Of a DNA stretch of 64,000 bases, positions 36,935 through 45,664 are shown piece after piece. Positions within the stretch are counted from its first letter, which is position 1. Every line of letters begins with the position of its first letter. Below the pieces are notes generated by a model. It saw only the letters and a program-made list of their open reading frames with translations. It had not been told where the DNA came from and ran no database searches. The translations under genes were made by a program, and so were the position numbers. Source of the stretch: Lacticaseibacillus suilingensis (GTDB lineage Bacteria > Bacillota > Bacilli > Lactobacillales > Lactobacillaceae); NCBI RefSeq assembly GCF_016861845.1, contig NZ_BOLV01000009.1, positions 1 through 64,000 of the forward strand. The letters run 5' to 3'.

Positions 36935-37897
36935 ATGGCGGAAGAAAAGCAATACCTGGCAATTAACTGGAACGACATTGAAGATCAAATCGATAAAGCC
37001 ACTTGGGAAAAACTCACTGAGCAATTTTGGCTCGACACTCGGATTCCGGTGTCCAATGACTTGGATGACTGGCGCAAGCTGACCAAAGACGAGCAGTGGG
37101 TCGTCGGCCATGTGTTTGGTGGTCTGACGCTGCTGGATACCTTGCAGAGCCAAGACGGCATGAATAGCTTGATGCAAAACATCCGCACCCAGCAGGAACG
37201 CGCGGTGCTCAACAACATTCAGTTCATGGAATCGGTTCATGCCAAGTCCTATTCCACGATTTTCTCTACGTTGAATACGCCAGCTGAAATCGACGAGATT
37301 TTTGACTGGACCAATTCCAACCCGCATTTGCAATACAAAGCCAACAAAATCAACGACATCTATCACAACGGCACCCCACTGGAAAAGAAAGTGGCTTCCG
37401 TCTTCCTGGAAACCTTCCTTTTCTACTCTGGGTTCTTCACCCCGCTTTATTATTTGGGCAACAACAAGCTCACCAATGTGGCGGAAATCATCAAGCTGAT
37501 CATTCGCGACGAAAGTGTTCACGGCACCTACATCGGCTACAAATTCCAGCTTGGCTTTAATGCCCTCAGTGATGACGAACAAGCGAAAATGCGCGATTGG
37601 ATGTATGACTTGCTGTATGACCTCTACGCCAACGAGGAAGGCTACACTAATGACTTGTACGCCAAAACCAGTTGGACGGAGGAAGTGTTGACCTTCCTGC
37701 GTTACAACGCCAACAAAGCGTTGATGAACTTGGGCCAAGACCCCTTGTTCCCGGACACCGCCGCTGACGTAAACCCGATTGTGATGAACGGGATTTCGAC
37801 TTCCACCGCCAACCATGACTTCTTCTCCCAGGTCGGTAACGGCTACCGCTTGGGTCAAGTCGAAGCGATGAACGATGATGATTACAACTTTGACTAA
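36935..37897 (+). CDS. nrdF: Class Ib ribonucleotide reductase beta subunit
   Basis: A 320-residue ferritin-like subunit carrying the dimetal-tyrosyl radical cofactor. The metal-ligand regions are visible as NNIQFMESVHAKSYS (about residue 93) and IIRDESVHGTYIGYKFQ (about residue 190). The C-terminal tail YNFD is the expected docking peptide for NrdE. AAAGGAG precedes the ATG. It ends the nrdHEF transcript at a strong terminator. Confidence 0.95.
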   Translation: MAEEKQYLAINWNDIEDQIDKATWEKLTEQFWLDTRIPVSNDLDDWRKLTKDEQWVVGHVFGGLTLLDTLQSQDGMNSLMQNIRTQQERAVLNNIQFMESVHAKSYSTIFSTLNTPAEIDEIFDWTNSNPHLQYKANKINDIYHNGTPLEKKVASVFLETFLFYSGFFTPLYYLGNNKLTNVAEIIKLIIRDESVHGTYIGYKFQLGFNALSDDEQAKMRDWMYDLLYDLYANEEGYTNDLYAKTSWTEEVLTFLRYNANKALMNLGQDPLFPDTAADVNPIVMNGISTSTANHDFFSQVGNGYRLGQVEAMNDDDYNFD

Positions 37898-37910
37898 AGC
37901 CGTTTGAATC

Positions 37911-37942
37911 AAAACGCAGGACCAGCTGGTCCTGCGTTTTTC
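37911..37942 (+). terminator. Terminator of nrdHEF
   Basis: A 14-bp perfect stem (AAAACGCAGGACCA with its complement, 37911-37924 and 37927-37940) followed by T. Confidence 0.9.
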
Positions 37943-37951
37943 GATTCCAGC

Positions 37952-37977
37952 AAAAAAGACGAGCCGCAGCTCGTCTT
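37952..37977 (-). terminator. Terminator of pepO
   Basis: On the minus strand AAGACGAGC and GCTCGTCTT form a 9-bp stem with a 4-base loop and a T-run. Confidence 0.85.
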
Positions 37978-37984
37978 TCAGCGC

Positions 37985-39883
37985 TTACCAAATGTGAACA
38001 CGCTTCTCAGGCGCAATGTACATGCCATCACCTGGCTGCACGTCAAAGGCAGTATACCAGTCATCCAAGTTCCGCGGCTGAATGTTGGCCCGCAGCTTGG
38101 CTGGCGCATGCACATCAATCGACAGCAGGAATTTCATGTATTCCGGCCGCGCCTTTTGCCGCCAGATCCGCGCCCAGTTGGTGAAGAAGGCCTTCAGATC
38201 AACGTCAGGTTGCGCCTTAGCCGTTTGCAGGGCCGCCGCCAAGCCGCCAGCATCAGCAATGTTTTCGGAGACAATCAACTTACCATTCACCTTGCCGGCG
38301 CTGGTTTCAATACCATCGAACTCGTCGATCATTTGCTGGGTCAAGGTCTTGAAGTGTGCGTAGTCAGCTTCTTGCCACCAGTTGACCATGTTGCCGAATT
38401 CGTCGAATTGCGCCCCATTGTTGTCGAACCCATGGGAGATTTCATGGGCAATGACGGCGCCGATCCCACCATAGTTTTCACTGGCAGATTGATCCAAGGC
38501 GTAGAATGGTGCCTGCAAAATAGCCGCTGGGAACGTGATGTCATTGCGGGAAGGATCGTAGCAAGCGTTGACCAAGTGGCCTGGCATCACCCAGGTGGTG
38601 CGATCAACCGGCTTTTGCAGCTGCTCAACATTGTAGGCATGGCGCGCTTCGGCGATGCCGGTGACGTTGGTCAACAGGTCGGCCTTTTCATCGACGTTGA
38701 AGCGATCATAGACCTCGTTGACCTTGTCGGGGTAGCCCATTTTCAAGACCATCTTGTCGAGTTTGACAATTGCCTTGGTCTTGGTTTCCTCGGACAGCCA
38801 GCTTGAGTCGCGCAGTCGGGACTTGTAGGTCTCAATCATGTTCTCGACTAACTTGGTCACATCAGCCTTCGCCGCTTCACCAAAGTACGTGCGGCCATAG
38901 TACAAGCCAATCGGTTCGGAGAAGAAGGAGTTCGCCAAGCGATAGGCATGCTTGATCTGCTTCGGTGCTTCCGGATTGCCAGACAAAGCGCGGCCAAAGG
39001 TGCCGCCGAGCTGCCGCAGGTCCTCGCTCAGGTAGCCCGTGTTAGACAGCAAGTCATTGACATAGGCCCAGTGCTTGTAGCGGTCAAAGGTTGCCGCACC
39101 AAACAGCTGAGTGAATTCCTTTAAGAAGCGCGGATCGCCCACGATGATGGTCTCGGGTTTTTCGCCATAGGCCTCCTCAGCAAAAGCGCTGAAATCAAAG
39201 TCACCAAACTGGGCAGCCACTTCGGCAAAGCTTTGTGGGTTGTACATCTTCGGATAATCAGCCCATTCTTCGCGGCTCTTGACATGCTTCGCCAGCTCGG
39301 CATCAAAAGCCAAGGCATCGGCGAGATAACTCTTTTGGTCAGGAGCGCTCAAATCGGTTTGCGCCAAGAGCTTTGAGACCATGTCGCTCCAGACTTTGAG
39401 CAATTGGGCGGCTTGTTCGTTGCCTGGCGTGTAATAAGTGGTGTCTGGCAAAATCGTGGACGGCCCAGTCAGCATGATTTTGTTGACGCTGGTGTCCTTC
39501 ATGTCAGGTTCCACCCCGAGGTCAAATGGCATCGGGAAGAGCGAGGCTTCCAAATCCGCGGCTTTGGCGTTGAATGCGGCCAAGTCAGAGGTGGCATTCA
39601 GCGGCGCCAAGCGATCCAGTGCGGGCTGGATGCCAGCCGCATCGCGCGCCTTAAAGTCTTTGGCTTGGTCATAAAGCTTCACCGCCGCTGCAAAGTACTG
39701 ATCTGGAGCGGTTTTCTCGCCTGCCGAAACCGCGGCAAAGTCCGCCATCAGGTGGGCTTCCACCCCATCGGCCAAATCGTTAAAGCCCCCGGTGCTCGTC
39801 TTATCTGGATCAATGACGGCGGTTTTCTCCCATTCGCCATTCACGGCATCATAAAGATCGTCTTGGTATCGTGTCTCAGCCAT
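37985..39883 (-). CDS. pepO: M13-family zinc endopeptidase PepO
   Basis: A 632-residue neprilysin-type metallopeptidase. The zinc motif is VIAHEISHGFDNNGAQ near residue 478, the third ligand and its partner are in ENIADAGG near residue 536, and NACYDPSRNDITFPAA is the substrate-binding segment. It ends in a W as M13 enzymes do. No signal peptide is seen, consistent with the cytoplasmic oligopeptidase of lactic acid bacteria that digests imported peptides. AGGGAG precedes ATG 39883. Confidence 0.94.
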   Translation of the reverse strand: MAETRYQDDLYDAVNGEWEKTAVIDPDKTSTGGFNDLADGVEAHLMADFAAVSAGEKTAPDQYFAAAVKLYDQAKDFKARDAAGIQPALDRLAPLNATSDLAAFNAKAADLEASLFPMPFDLGVEPDMKDTSVNKIMLTGPSTILPDTTYYTPGNEQAAQLLKVWSDMVSKLLAQTDLSAPDQKSYLADALAFDAELAKHVKSREEWADYPKMYNPQSFAEVAAQFGDFDFSAFAEEAYGEKPETIIVGDPRFLKEFTQLFGAATFDRYKHWAYVNDLLSNTGYLSEDLRQLGGTFGRALSGNPEAPKQIKHAYRLANSFFSEPIGLYYGRTYFGEAAKADVTKLVENMIETYKSRLRDSSWLSEETKTKAIVKLDKMVLKMGYPDKVNEVYDRFNVDEKADLLTNVTGIAEARHAYNVEQLQKPVDRTTWVMPGHLVNACYDPSRNDITFPAAILQAPFYALDQSASENYGGIGAVIAHEISHGFDNNGAQFDEFGNMVNWWQEADYAHFKTLTQQMIDEFDGIETSAGKVNGKLIVSENIADAGGLAAALQTAKAQPDVDLKAFFTNWARIWRQKARPEYMKFLLSIDVHAPAKLRANIQPRNLDDWYTAFDVQPGDGMYIAPEKRVHIW

Positions 39884-40002
39884 TATCTGAACTCCCTTCG
39901 CTGATTCTCTCACCAGCATTTAATGTAAGACTAATTATAGCGCAAGCCCGCAGGCATTTCACCCATTACGCCGAAATAGTCACCGGTCCCAGACGTTATC
40001 CC

Positions 40003-40031
40003 TTTACCAAAAGTATGACAGCGCATACAAT
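40003..40031 (+). promoter_or_regulatory. lplA promoter
   Basis: TTTACC (40003-40008), 17 bases, TACAAT (40026-40031), about 30 bases before the lplA ATG. Confidence 0.6.
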
Positions 40032-40059
40032 GAACATGATACAGAAGGAGGCCTGGAAA

Positions 40060-41073
40060 ATGTACTATGTGATCATGAAGTCCCATGATATTCGCCGCAA
40101 TCTTGCTACAGAACAATACCTGATGAATAACAAACAGTTTGATGAACCCTTGCTGCTGTTTTACTACGAAGAACCTTGTGTGATCGTGGGCCGAAACCAA
40201 AATACCCAGGAGGAACTCAACCAGGACTATGTCGATGCGCATCACATTGTGGTGACGCGGCGCTTGTCTGGCGGCGGGGCTGTCTATCAAGACTTGGGCA
40301 ATCTTTGTTTCTCCTTTGTGGTCGATGCGGATTCCGAGGAATTCGGCGACTTTAAGTCATTCACGCAACCGATTGTGGATGCCTTGCATCAAATGGGCGC
40401 CACCACCGCCGAAGTGTCTGGGCGTAACGACATGCTAGTGGAGGGTAAAAAATTCTCTGGCAGCGCCATGTACACGCGCGACGGTAAGACCTTCTCACAT
40501 GGCACCTTGATGCTCGACGTGGATCAAAGCGTCCTGCCAGAGGTGTTGAAGGTACCGGCCGATAAACTTGCCAGCAAAGGGATTCAAAGTGTGCGCAGCC
40601 GCGTCACGAATTTGCGCCCATACCTCGCCCCTGAGTATCAGCAGCTGACGGTACCAGAATTCCGCGATATTTTACTGCTGCGGCTGTTCGGCGCCGATCA
40701 GCTGAGTGAGATTAAAGACCGCGAATACCAGGTCACTACTGAGGACCAAGCCGCCATCGACCAGCTGTATGAGGATACATACAGCAACTGGGACTGGGTG
40801 TATGGCAAATCCCCTGCCTTCACCTTGAAAAAGCGGCAGCACTTCACCATGGGCACCATCGATGCTCGGCTGACCGTCACCGGCGGCAAAATTACCGCCA
40901 TCAAGTTCTACGGTGACTTCTTTGGCGCCAAGGATGTCGCAGACCTCCAAGCCGCGTTGACTGGCGTCCAGTACGACCATGAGCACGTAGCGCAAGCGCT
41001 GGCGGCTTTTGACCTCAATGCCTATTTTACGGGCATCGATGCCGAGGCGCTCACTAACTTATTGACCCGCTAA
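40060..41073 (+). CDS. lplA: Lipoate-protein ligase A
   Basis: A 337-residue ligase that activates free lipoate with ATP and attaches it to E2 and H-protein lipoyl domains. The BPL/LplA core has RRLSGGGAVYQDLGN at residues about 66-80 and GRNDMLVEGKKFSGSA around 125-140 with the conserved lysine. The C-terminal accessory domain covers the last 80 residues. AAGGAGG lies eight bases before ATG 40060; the longer in-frame start would run through the promoter. No pyruvate dehydrogenase genes are nearby. Confidence 0.9.
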   Translation: MYYVIMKSHDIRRNLATEQYLMNNKQFDEPLLLFYYEEPCVIVGRNQNTQEELNQDYVDAHHIVVTRRLSGGGAVYQDLGNLCFSFVVDADSEEFGDFKSFTQPIVDALHQMGATTAEVSGRNDMLVEGKKFSGSAMYTRDGKTFSHGTLMLDVDQSVLPEVLKVPADKLASKGIQSVRSRVTNLRPYLAPEYQQLTVPEFRDILLLRLFGADQLSEIKDREYQVTTEDQAAIDQLYEDTYSNWDWVYGKSPAFTLKKRQHFTMGTIDARLTVTGGKITAIKFYGDFFGAKDVADLQAALTGVQYDHEHVAQALAAFDLNAYFTGIDAEALTNLLTR

Positions 41074-41093
41074 AGGGCAAGCTAAAAGCCGCT

Positions 41094-41116
41094 GACGGTT
41101 GTCGGCGGCTTTTTGG
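41094..41116 (+). terminator. Terminator after lplA
   Basis: AAAGCCGC with GCGGCTTT, inner GAC/GTC, followed by T. Confidence 0.8.
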
Positions 41117-41344
41117 TTATGCCCAAGCAATCTTGGCAATTGCGTATTCTTGAAGGCGTTTGGCCCCCTTGGGTGTTTCCACGATGACAGTGCTGCGCTC
41201 CTGATACGGTTTAACCGTTCCTGGGTGAATCGCCGACACCGTCCCTTTTAACGTCCGTTTATCCATAGTGTGAATTTTCACCGGGCGTTTGGTTAACAGT
41301 GCATCCTCCAGTAAGCCAATAATCTCAGTGGTGCGTTGCGCCAT
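41117..41344 (-). CDS. Small conserved protein of unknown function
   Basis: A 75-residue protein. After an N-terminal helix (TTEIIGLLEDALLTKRP) come several short strands (VKIHTMDKRTLKGTVSAIH; STVIVETPKGAKRLQEYAI) resembling a small SH3- or Sm-like barrel, but I do not recognise the family. ATG 41344 follows GGAGG at eight bases. A perfect cre site lies just upstream, so expression is probably under CcpA control. The gene is monocistronic. Confidence 0.6.
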   Translation of the reverse strand: MAQRTTEIIGLLEDALLTKRPVKIHTMDKRTLKGTVSAIHPGTVKPYQERSTVIVETPKGAKRLQEYAIAKIAWA

Positions 41345-41364
41345 GAGCAAAACCTCCTTTTGGT

Positions 41365-41378
41365 TGTAACCGATTACA
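41365..41378. promoter_or_regulatory. Catabolite-responsive element (cre)
   Basis: TGTAACCGATTACA is a palindrome-like sequence that fits the CcpA consensus TGNAANCGNTNNCA at every fixed position. It lies between a TATACT -10-like element and the ribosome binding site of the 75-residue protein gene. Confidence 0.7.
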
Positions 41379-41408
41379 TGCCTAGTATAACCAGGTTTTA
41401 ATCAAAAA

Positions 41409-42335
41409 TCAGTAGCCAGCGGTTAAGTCCACCTGATTCTTAATAATTTCGCCACTGGCGGCAAAAGCGCTCAGATTAGGCAAGAAAATATCAGCCACCG
41501 CGGCCCGCAAATGCGGTACGGTGCCGGAAATATGCGGTGTAATCAGCACCTGCTGCTCCTGCCACAGCGGCGAATCCGCTGGTAGCGGTTCGGTTTCAAA
41601 CACATCTAGGGCCGCGCCGCGGAGCTGACCGGCATGAAGCGCGGCGAGCATGGCGGCGGTATCCACCGATTCGCCCCGGCCGACGTTAACCAACAGTGGC
41701 GCCGCTTCAAGCTGACCGAAAAACGCGGCGTTGAAGAAATGCGTGGTGCTGGCCGTTAGCGGCATGACGTTCACTAGCACCTGCGCGTCCTTGGCCCAAG
41801 CGGTTGCTGTTTGATCGGTTCCGACTTCAACGAAGCCACGCACTGGCGCACCATGGCGGCTGATGCCATACACCTGCATGCCCTGAGCGGTCAGCTGTTT
41901 GGCAATGGCCTGGCCGATGTGGCCGGTGCCAAAGATCACGGCCTTACCGCCATCCAGGGACCAAAGCTGGCCGCGGCGCTGCTCGTTATCCCAAGTGTGC
42001 GCCACCGGGAACAAGCCCCGGGCAAAGGCCAAAATCATCGCTAGCGTTGAACTGGCGATGGGACCAGCGTGAATGCCGCTGGTGTTCGCGACGACCACCC
42101 CTTGCACCTCGAGCTGGGCCAAGGGTAAATAGTCGACGCCGGCAGACACGGTTTGCACGAATTTCAGCCGGTTGGGCCCATCTAAAATCGTCTGGGCTAT
42201 CTGGTTCCAGCCTAAAATGACGTCGATTTGACTCGCCTGGTCTGGCGTGTAGTCCGCCTGACTGATCAAAGTAACATTGGCTGGCAGCTGGGCCTGCGCC
42301 GCGGCTGGTAAAGCAAATAAAGTTAATACCTTCAT
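41409..42335 (-). CDS. D-isomer specific 2-hydroxyacid dehydrogenase family protein
   Basis: A 308-residue NAD-dependent dehydrogenase. The Rossmann motif is AVIFGTGHIGQAIA near residue 132. The catalytic Arg is in VNVGRGESVD (about residue 215), the Glu in DVFETEPLP, and the His in ITPHISGTVPH near residue 286. Substrates in this branch include 2-hydroxy acids such as glyoxylate, hydroxypyruvate or 2-oxoacids. GGAGG precedes the ATG, nine bases after the phosphatase gene, so the two are an operon. Confidence 0.82.
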   Translation of the reverse strand: MKVLTLFALPAAAQAQLPANVTLISQADYTPDQASQIDVILGWNQIAQTILDGPNRLKFVQTVSAGVDYLPLAQLEVQGVVVANTSGIHAGPIASSTLAMILAFARGLFPVAHTWDNEQRRGQLWSLDGGKAVIFGTGHIGQAIAKQLTAQGMQVYGISRHGAPVRGFVEVGTDQTATAWAKDAQVLVNVMPLTASTTHFFNAAFFGQLEAAPLLVNVGRGESVDTAAMLAALHAGQLRGAALDVFETEPLPADSPLWQEQQVLITPHISGTVPHLRAAVADIFLPNLSAFAASGEIIKNQVDLTAGY

Positions 42336-42344
42336 AATGGCCTC

Positions 42345-43127
42345 CTAGCCTGCAAATTTAGACAGCAGTTGATGTAATCCTGATTCGGCTAAGCCCAGTG
42401 TCTCGCGGATGAAACCGCGACTGCCGGCGAACCGGGTATCGAGGAGCGTGAAGACGGCCGCCAGATAACGCTGATCGGCGCGGCCCAGCGCGGCAAGTTC
42501 CTCCTGCATGGCGCCAGTGCCATGCGCTGCGCGTAAGGCATTCCGCAGTGCCGCCGCGTGTTCAGCGGCGGCTGTGTTGGTGAGCAAATAGTCCCGGTAA
42601 ATAAAGGCCCGGTCAACTCCCAGTGCATCTAGTAGCAAGGCACAGGCCACGCCGGTGCGATCCTTGCCGGCGCTGCAATGAAGGAGCACGGCACCAGGCG
42701 CTGCGCTGACCGCGCGCACCATTTTTGCCAGGCTAGCCTGCTGATCAGGTTCAAGGAGCATGTTTTGGTAGCCGGCAATCATCCAGTCAACGGCGCCTTG
42801 GTGATGCCGCAGAAAAGCAAACAATGCTGGGAGCGTCTGATACTCAGCGGTCACGGCGTCAGATGCGAGTGGCGCGGGGATGTTCTGGACCGCAGACGAC
42901 TGAATGTCGGGACTGGCCGCCTGCTCGCTGGGCAGGCGTAAATCGATGACAGTGGTGACATTGAGCGCCTGCAGCGCCGCCACATCCGTCGGGGTCGCGC
43001 GGGCGAGCCGCCCGCTGCGGATGAGCTGCTCGCCTTTTAGTGGCTGACCATCATGCGTAGTCAGGGCTTGATAGGTCCGGGCATTGCTCACGCCTGCAAA
43101 AGGTAACGTTAAGCTAACGTTGGTCAT
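42345..43127 (-). CDS. Tyrosine/serine protein phosphatase-type protein
   Basis: A 260-residue phosphatase of the Y_phosphatase3 type. The signature CX5R loop is LLHCSAGKDRTGVACALLLD near residue 148, and the N-terminal ARTYQALTTHDG and VIDLRLPSE match the family. Such enzymes remove phosphate from protein tyrosine or from phosphoinositide-like substrates. ATG 43127 follows GGAGGCGAG; the longer frame runs toward the divergent T-box promoter and has no signal. Cotranscribed with the dehydrogenase gene. Confidence 0.78.
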   Translation of the reverse strand: MTNVSLTLPFAGVSNARTYQALTTHDGQPLKGEQLIRSGRLARATPTDVAALQALNVTTVIDLRLPSEQAASPDIQSSAVQNIPAPLASDAVTAEYQTLPALFAFLRHHQGAVDWMIAGYQNMLLEPDQQASLAKMVRAVSAAPGAVLLHCSAGKDRTGVACALLLDALGVDRAFIYRDYLLTNTAAAEHAAALRNALRAAHGTGAMQEELAALGRADQRYLAAVFTLLDTRFAGSRGFIRETLGLAESGLHQLLSKFAG

Positions 43128-43211
43128 TGACTCGCCTCCTCCTCCTTTCATTTTAGCACACTGCTTTTTAAGGCCTTTGTCGCCAAATTCAAATATTTTA
43201 ATCAAAAAATG

Positions 43212-43240
43212 TTGACAGACGGTTTTCACCAGACTAAACT
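43212..43240 (+). promoter_or_regulatory. Promoter of the T-box controlled PTS-trpBA operon
   Basis: TTGACA (43212-43217), 17 bases, TAAACT (43235-43240). Transcription should start near 43247, giving a leader of about 370 bases before the first gene. Confidence 0.75.
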
Positions 43241-43246
43241 CGGTGT

Positions 43247-43604
43247 CAATCAAATCAATCTGTTTTCACAAACCGATGAGGTGGAGATCAAACCAGTTGT
43301 GCACGCACAGAGAGCCACGTTGCTGAGAAGTGGCCGAACGCAAGCTGGCAAATGGACCACCGAGGGCCTTGCCGAAAGATTTCAAGTACGCAAGGACGTC
43401 AGGCATACGTCAGTTGCCGGGAGAGTGTTGGCTCTTCGCTAAGCGTGATTCGAACGGAATCGCCCTGCGCAAAGAGCCCGCTGCATAAGTTGCAGCGGGC
43501 TTTGTGTTTGGGGCTACCGATTCGAGTCAAATCAAGGTGGCACCGCGGCAAATCCGTCCTTGATCGTCGTCATATTTGACAGCGATCGAGGGCGGATTTT
43601 TTTG
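43247..43604 (+). promoter_or_regulatory. Tryptophan T-box riboswitch leader
   Basis: The T-box sequence AGGTGGCACCGCGG is at 43534-43547. In Stem I, GGTGG (43280-43284) pairs with CCACC (43357-43361), and the specifier codon just before that helix is TGG, Trp (43353-43355), followed by the expected A. The Stem I apical hairpin (AGAGAGCCAC...GTGGC) is present. A perfect 10-bp hairpin (core AGCCCGCTGCA) near 43474-43501 fits Stem III. UGGC in the T-box would pair with GCCA, matching the G73 discriminator of bacterial tRNA-Trp. A terminator (AAATCCG...CGGATTT, then T-run) ends near 43603. Uncharged tRNA-Trp should turn the operon on. Confidence 0.92.
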
Positions 43605-43617
43605 CTAGGAGGAAATT

Positions 43618-44076
43618 ATGCTGAGTCAATTCACAAAGTTAAACGCGATTGAAGTGCTCGCCCCACTCACCACACCAAGGCAAGCGATTGAAGAAGCTGG
43701 CAAGCTGTTGGTCGCTGGCGGTTTTGCCACCCCAGCCTATACCCAGGCGATGCTAACCAGTTTTCAAACCAACGGCGCGTACTTTGTCATTGCGCCAGGC
43801 ATCGCCATGCCGCATGCGCGGCCAGAAAGTGGGGTCTTGGTCAACGGTATCAGTCTCCTCACCCTCCAAACCCCGCTGGATTTCGGCAATGCCGCCAACG
43901 GCCCTGCCGATTTGATCATTGGCTTAGCTGCCACTGGCGCTGACCGCCACATCCAGCTGATTCAAGCCGTCGCCCAGGCCTTCAGTGCCCGATGGCGTTA
44001 CCGCCAACTGATGTCATGCACGACCTCAAAGCAAGTCTTGTCGCTACTTGAAACGGATGCACCAGATGAAAGGTAG
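43618..44076 (+). CDS. PTS EIIA component (mannitol/fructose-type, UlaC-like)
   Basis: A 152-residue phosphotransfer protein of the PTS_EIIA type-2 family. The phospho-accepting histidine is in APGIAMPHARPESGV near residue 67. It takes phosphate from HPr and gives it to the EIIB cysteine. GCTAGGAGG lies seven bases before the ATG, directly after the T-box terminator. It is the first gene of the Trp-regulated operon. Alone it says nothing about substrate; with the IIB and IIC it forms an ascorbate-family system. Confidence 0.88.
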   Translation: MLSQFTKLNAIEVLAPLTTPRQAIEEAGKLLVAGGFATPAYTQAMLTSFQTNGAYFVIAPGIAMPHARPESGVLVNGISLLTLQTPLDFGNAANGPADLIIGLAATGADRHIQLIQAVAQAFSARWRYRQLMSCTTSKQVLSLLETDAPDER

Positions 44077-44085
44077 GTTTTCTCA

Positions 44086-44361
44086 ATGCGCGTGTTAACA
44101 GTATGTGGGGCCGGGGTCGGTACCAGCCTGATGGAAAAAATGTTTGCTGAAGACATTCTCAACGACGCCGGGGTCGACGCTCAGGTCGATAATGCCGATA
44201 TCAGCAGTGCCACGCCGAATGATTACGACGTGGTCATTACCACTTCAATGTTTGCTGAAATGTTGCCAGCAAATCATGCCCAAGTCATTATCCATGACAA
44301 CATCATGGATCAAGCAGGCCTTAAGCAAAAGTTGCTCGCGGCGCTGGCCCAGGAGGATTAA
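44086..44361 (+). CDS. PTS EIIB component (ascorbate/UlaB-like)
   Basis: A 91-residue EIIB. The phosphorylated cysteine is Cys7 in LTVCGAGVGTSLMEK at the N-terminus, as in UlaB/SgaB. It lies nine bases after the IIA gene and three bases before the IIC gene. It transfers phosphate from EIIA to the substrate as the substrate crosses the membrane. Confidence 0.88.
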   Translation: MRVLTVCGAGVGTSLMEKMFAEDILNDAGVDAQVDNADISSATPNDYDVVITTSMFAEMLPANHAQVIIHDNIMDQAGLKQKLLAALAQED

Positions 44362-44364
44362 GCC

Positions 44365-45648
44365 ATGTCAATTCTCCTTTACTTCATCAACAACGTCCTG
44401 AGCCAGCCGATTTTCATTTTAGGGTTGGTGGTGGTCATCGGCATGTTGGCGGAACATAAGCCTGGTAGCAAAATCCTGCCGAGTGCCCTGAAAGCCGTGA
44501 TTGGCTTCACCATGATCAACGTCGGCGGTCAAACCTTAGGCACCGCACTTTTGCCTTTGCAGCAGCTAATTGCTCATATTTTTGCCATGAAAGCCCCGGC
44601 CAGTGCCGATATCGGTGCCACCCAGGCCGCTAGCTTAACCGATGTGGGTTTTGACATGGCGATTATTTTCGCTTGCGGTTTCGTGATCAACTTGCTGCTG
44701 GCGCGCTTCACCCGGTTCAAATTCGTGCATCTTTCGCCGCATGTGTCGTTTTTCTTTGCCAGCTTGATTGCCGCCCTCTTGAAATTCGGGACTGACCTGA
44801 ACACGCCGGTTCGGCTGGTGATTGGTTCCATTCTCCTAGGCGTCTACATGACCTTCACCTGCGCCTATGTCAATGTGCTGATCAAACCCGTGCGCGGCGC
44901 CGATGGCTTTACGTTGGCGCATTCTAGCTCATCAGGGCTCCTGGTCGCTTCGCTTCTTGGCGAGCTGTTCGGGGATAAAAAGCACGACCTTGAAGACACC
45001 AAGCTGCCAGTGAAGCTCAACTTTCTGCGGGATATGACCGTGGCGCTCACGCTAGTCATGATGCTGTTGTTCTTCGCGTTAGGGCTGATTGCCGGCCCTC
45101 ACTTCACCATGACGCAAGTGGCTGGTGGCAAGGACTTCGTGGTCTTCGCCATTACCAAAGGCATTGAATTCGGGATGTGGATTACCGTCATCCTGGCTGG
45201 CGTGCGGATGATGCTGGCAGAAATTATTCCGGCTTTTCACGGCATCGCGCACAAGCTCATCCCCAATGCCAAGCCGGGCTTGGATATTCCGCTGCTGTTT
45301 CCACAATATCCCACCAGCGTGATTGTCGGCTTTCTGATGAGTTTAACCACCGGCATTATTGGCATGTTGATTTTAGCGGCTGCCCACTACCCGATTATCG
45401 TTTTCCCAGCCTTAATCCCGACCTTCTTCACTGGCGCGGCCACGGCGATTTTCGGTGATGCCCACGGCGGCCGCCGCGGGGCGCTGCTGGGTGCCGGCGC
45501 CAACGGGTTTCTCCTGATTTTTGGTCAGGCCCTGTTGCTGCCAATGGTTGGGACCTTCGCGCCGATCATGCGGATCTTAAGCGAAACCGATTATTGTGTC
45601 TACGGCCCCCTGCTGGGCTTTGTGTTGAAATTAGTTCATCTCGGTTAA
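44365..45648 (+). CDS. PTS EIIC permease (UlaA/SgaT ascorbate family)
   Basis: A 427-residue membrane protein with about eleven hydrophobic helices and the UlaA-family blocks [30 protein letters not shown] and [20 protein letters not shown]. The family translocates L-ascorbate in enterobacteria, but many members have unknown substrates. GGAGG in the IIB end precedes the ATG. Being under a tryptophan T-box and directly upstream of trpBA argues against ascorbate; an indole-type precursor is my inference. Confidence 0.85.
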   Translation: MSILLYFINNVLSQPIFILGLVVVIGMLAEHKPGSKILPSALKAVIGFTMINVGGQTLGTALLPLQQLIAHIFAMKAPASADIGATQAASLTDVGFDMAIIFACGFVINLLLARFTRFKFVHLSPHVSFFFASLIAALLKFGTDLNTPVRLVIGSILLGVYMTFTCAYVNVLIKPVRGADGFTLAHSSSSGLLVASLLGELFGDKKHDLEDTKLPVKLNFLRDMTVALTLVMMLLFFALGLIAGPHFTMTQVAGGKDFVVFAITKGIEFGMWITVILAGVRMMLAEIIPAFHGIAHKLIPNAKPGLDIPLLFPQYPTSVIVGFLMSLTTGIIGMLILAAAHYPIIVFPALIPTFFTGAATAIFGDAHGGRRGALLGAGANGFLLIFGQALLLPMVGTFAPIMRILSETDYCVYGPLLGFVLKLVHLG

Positions 45649-45664
45649 TCAAAGGAGTTTTATC

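Noticed and set aside
36908-37912. Long minus-strand frame opposite nrdF
   Set aside because: Antisense shadow of nrdF; the plus-strand gene has all metal-ligand motifs.
43209-43442. Plus-strand frame in the T-box leader
   Set aside because: It starts inside the promoter -35 region and runs through conserved T-box structure; not a gene.
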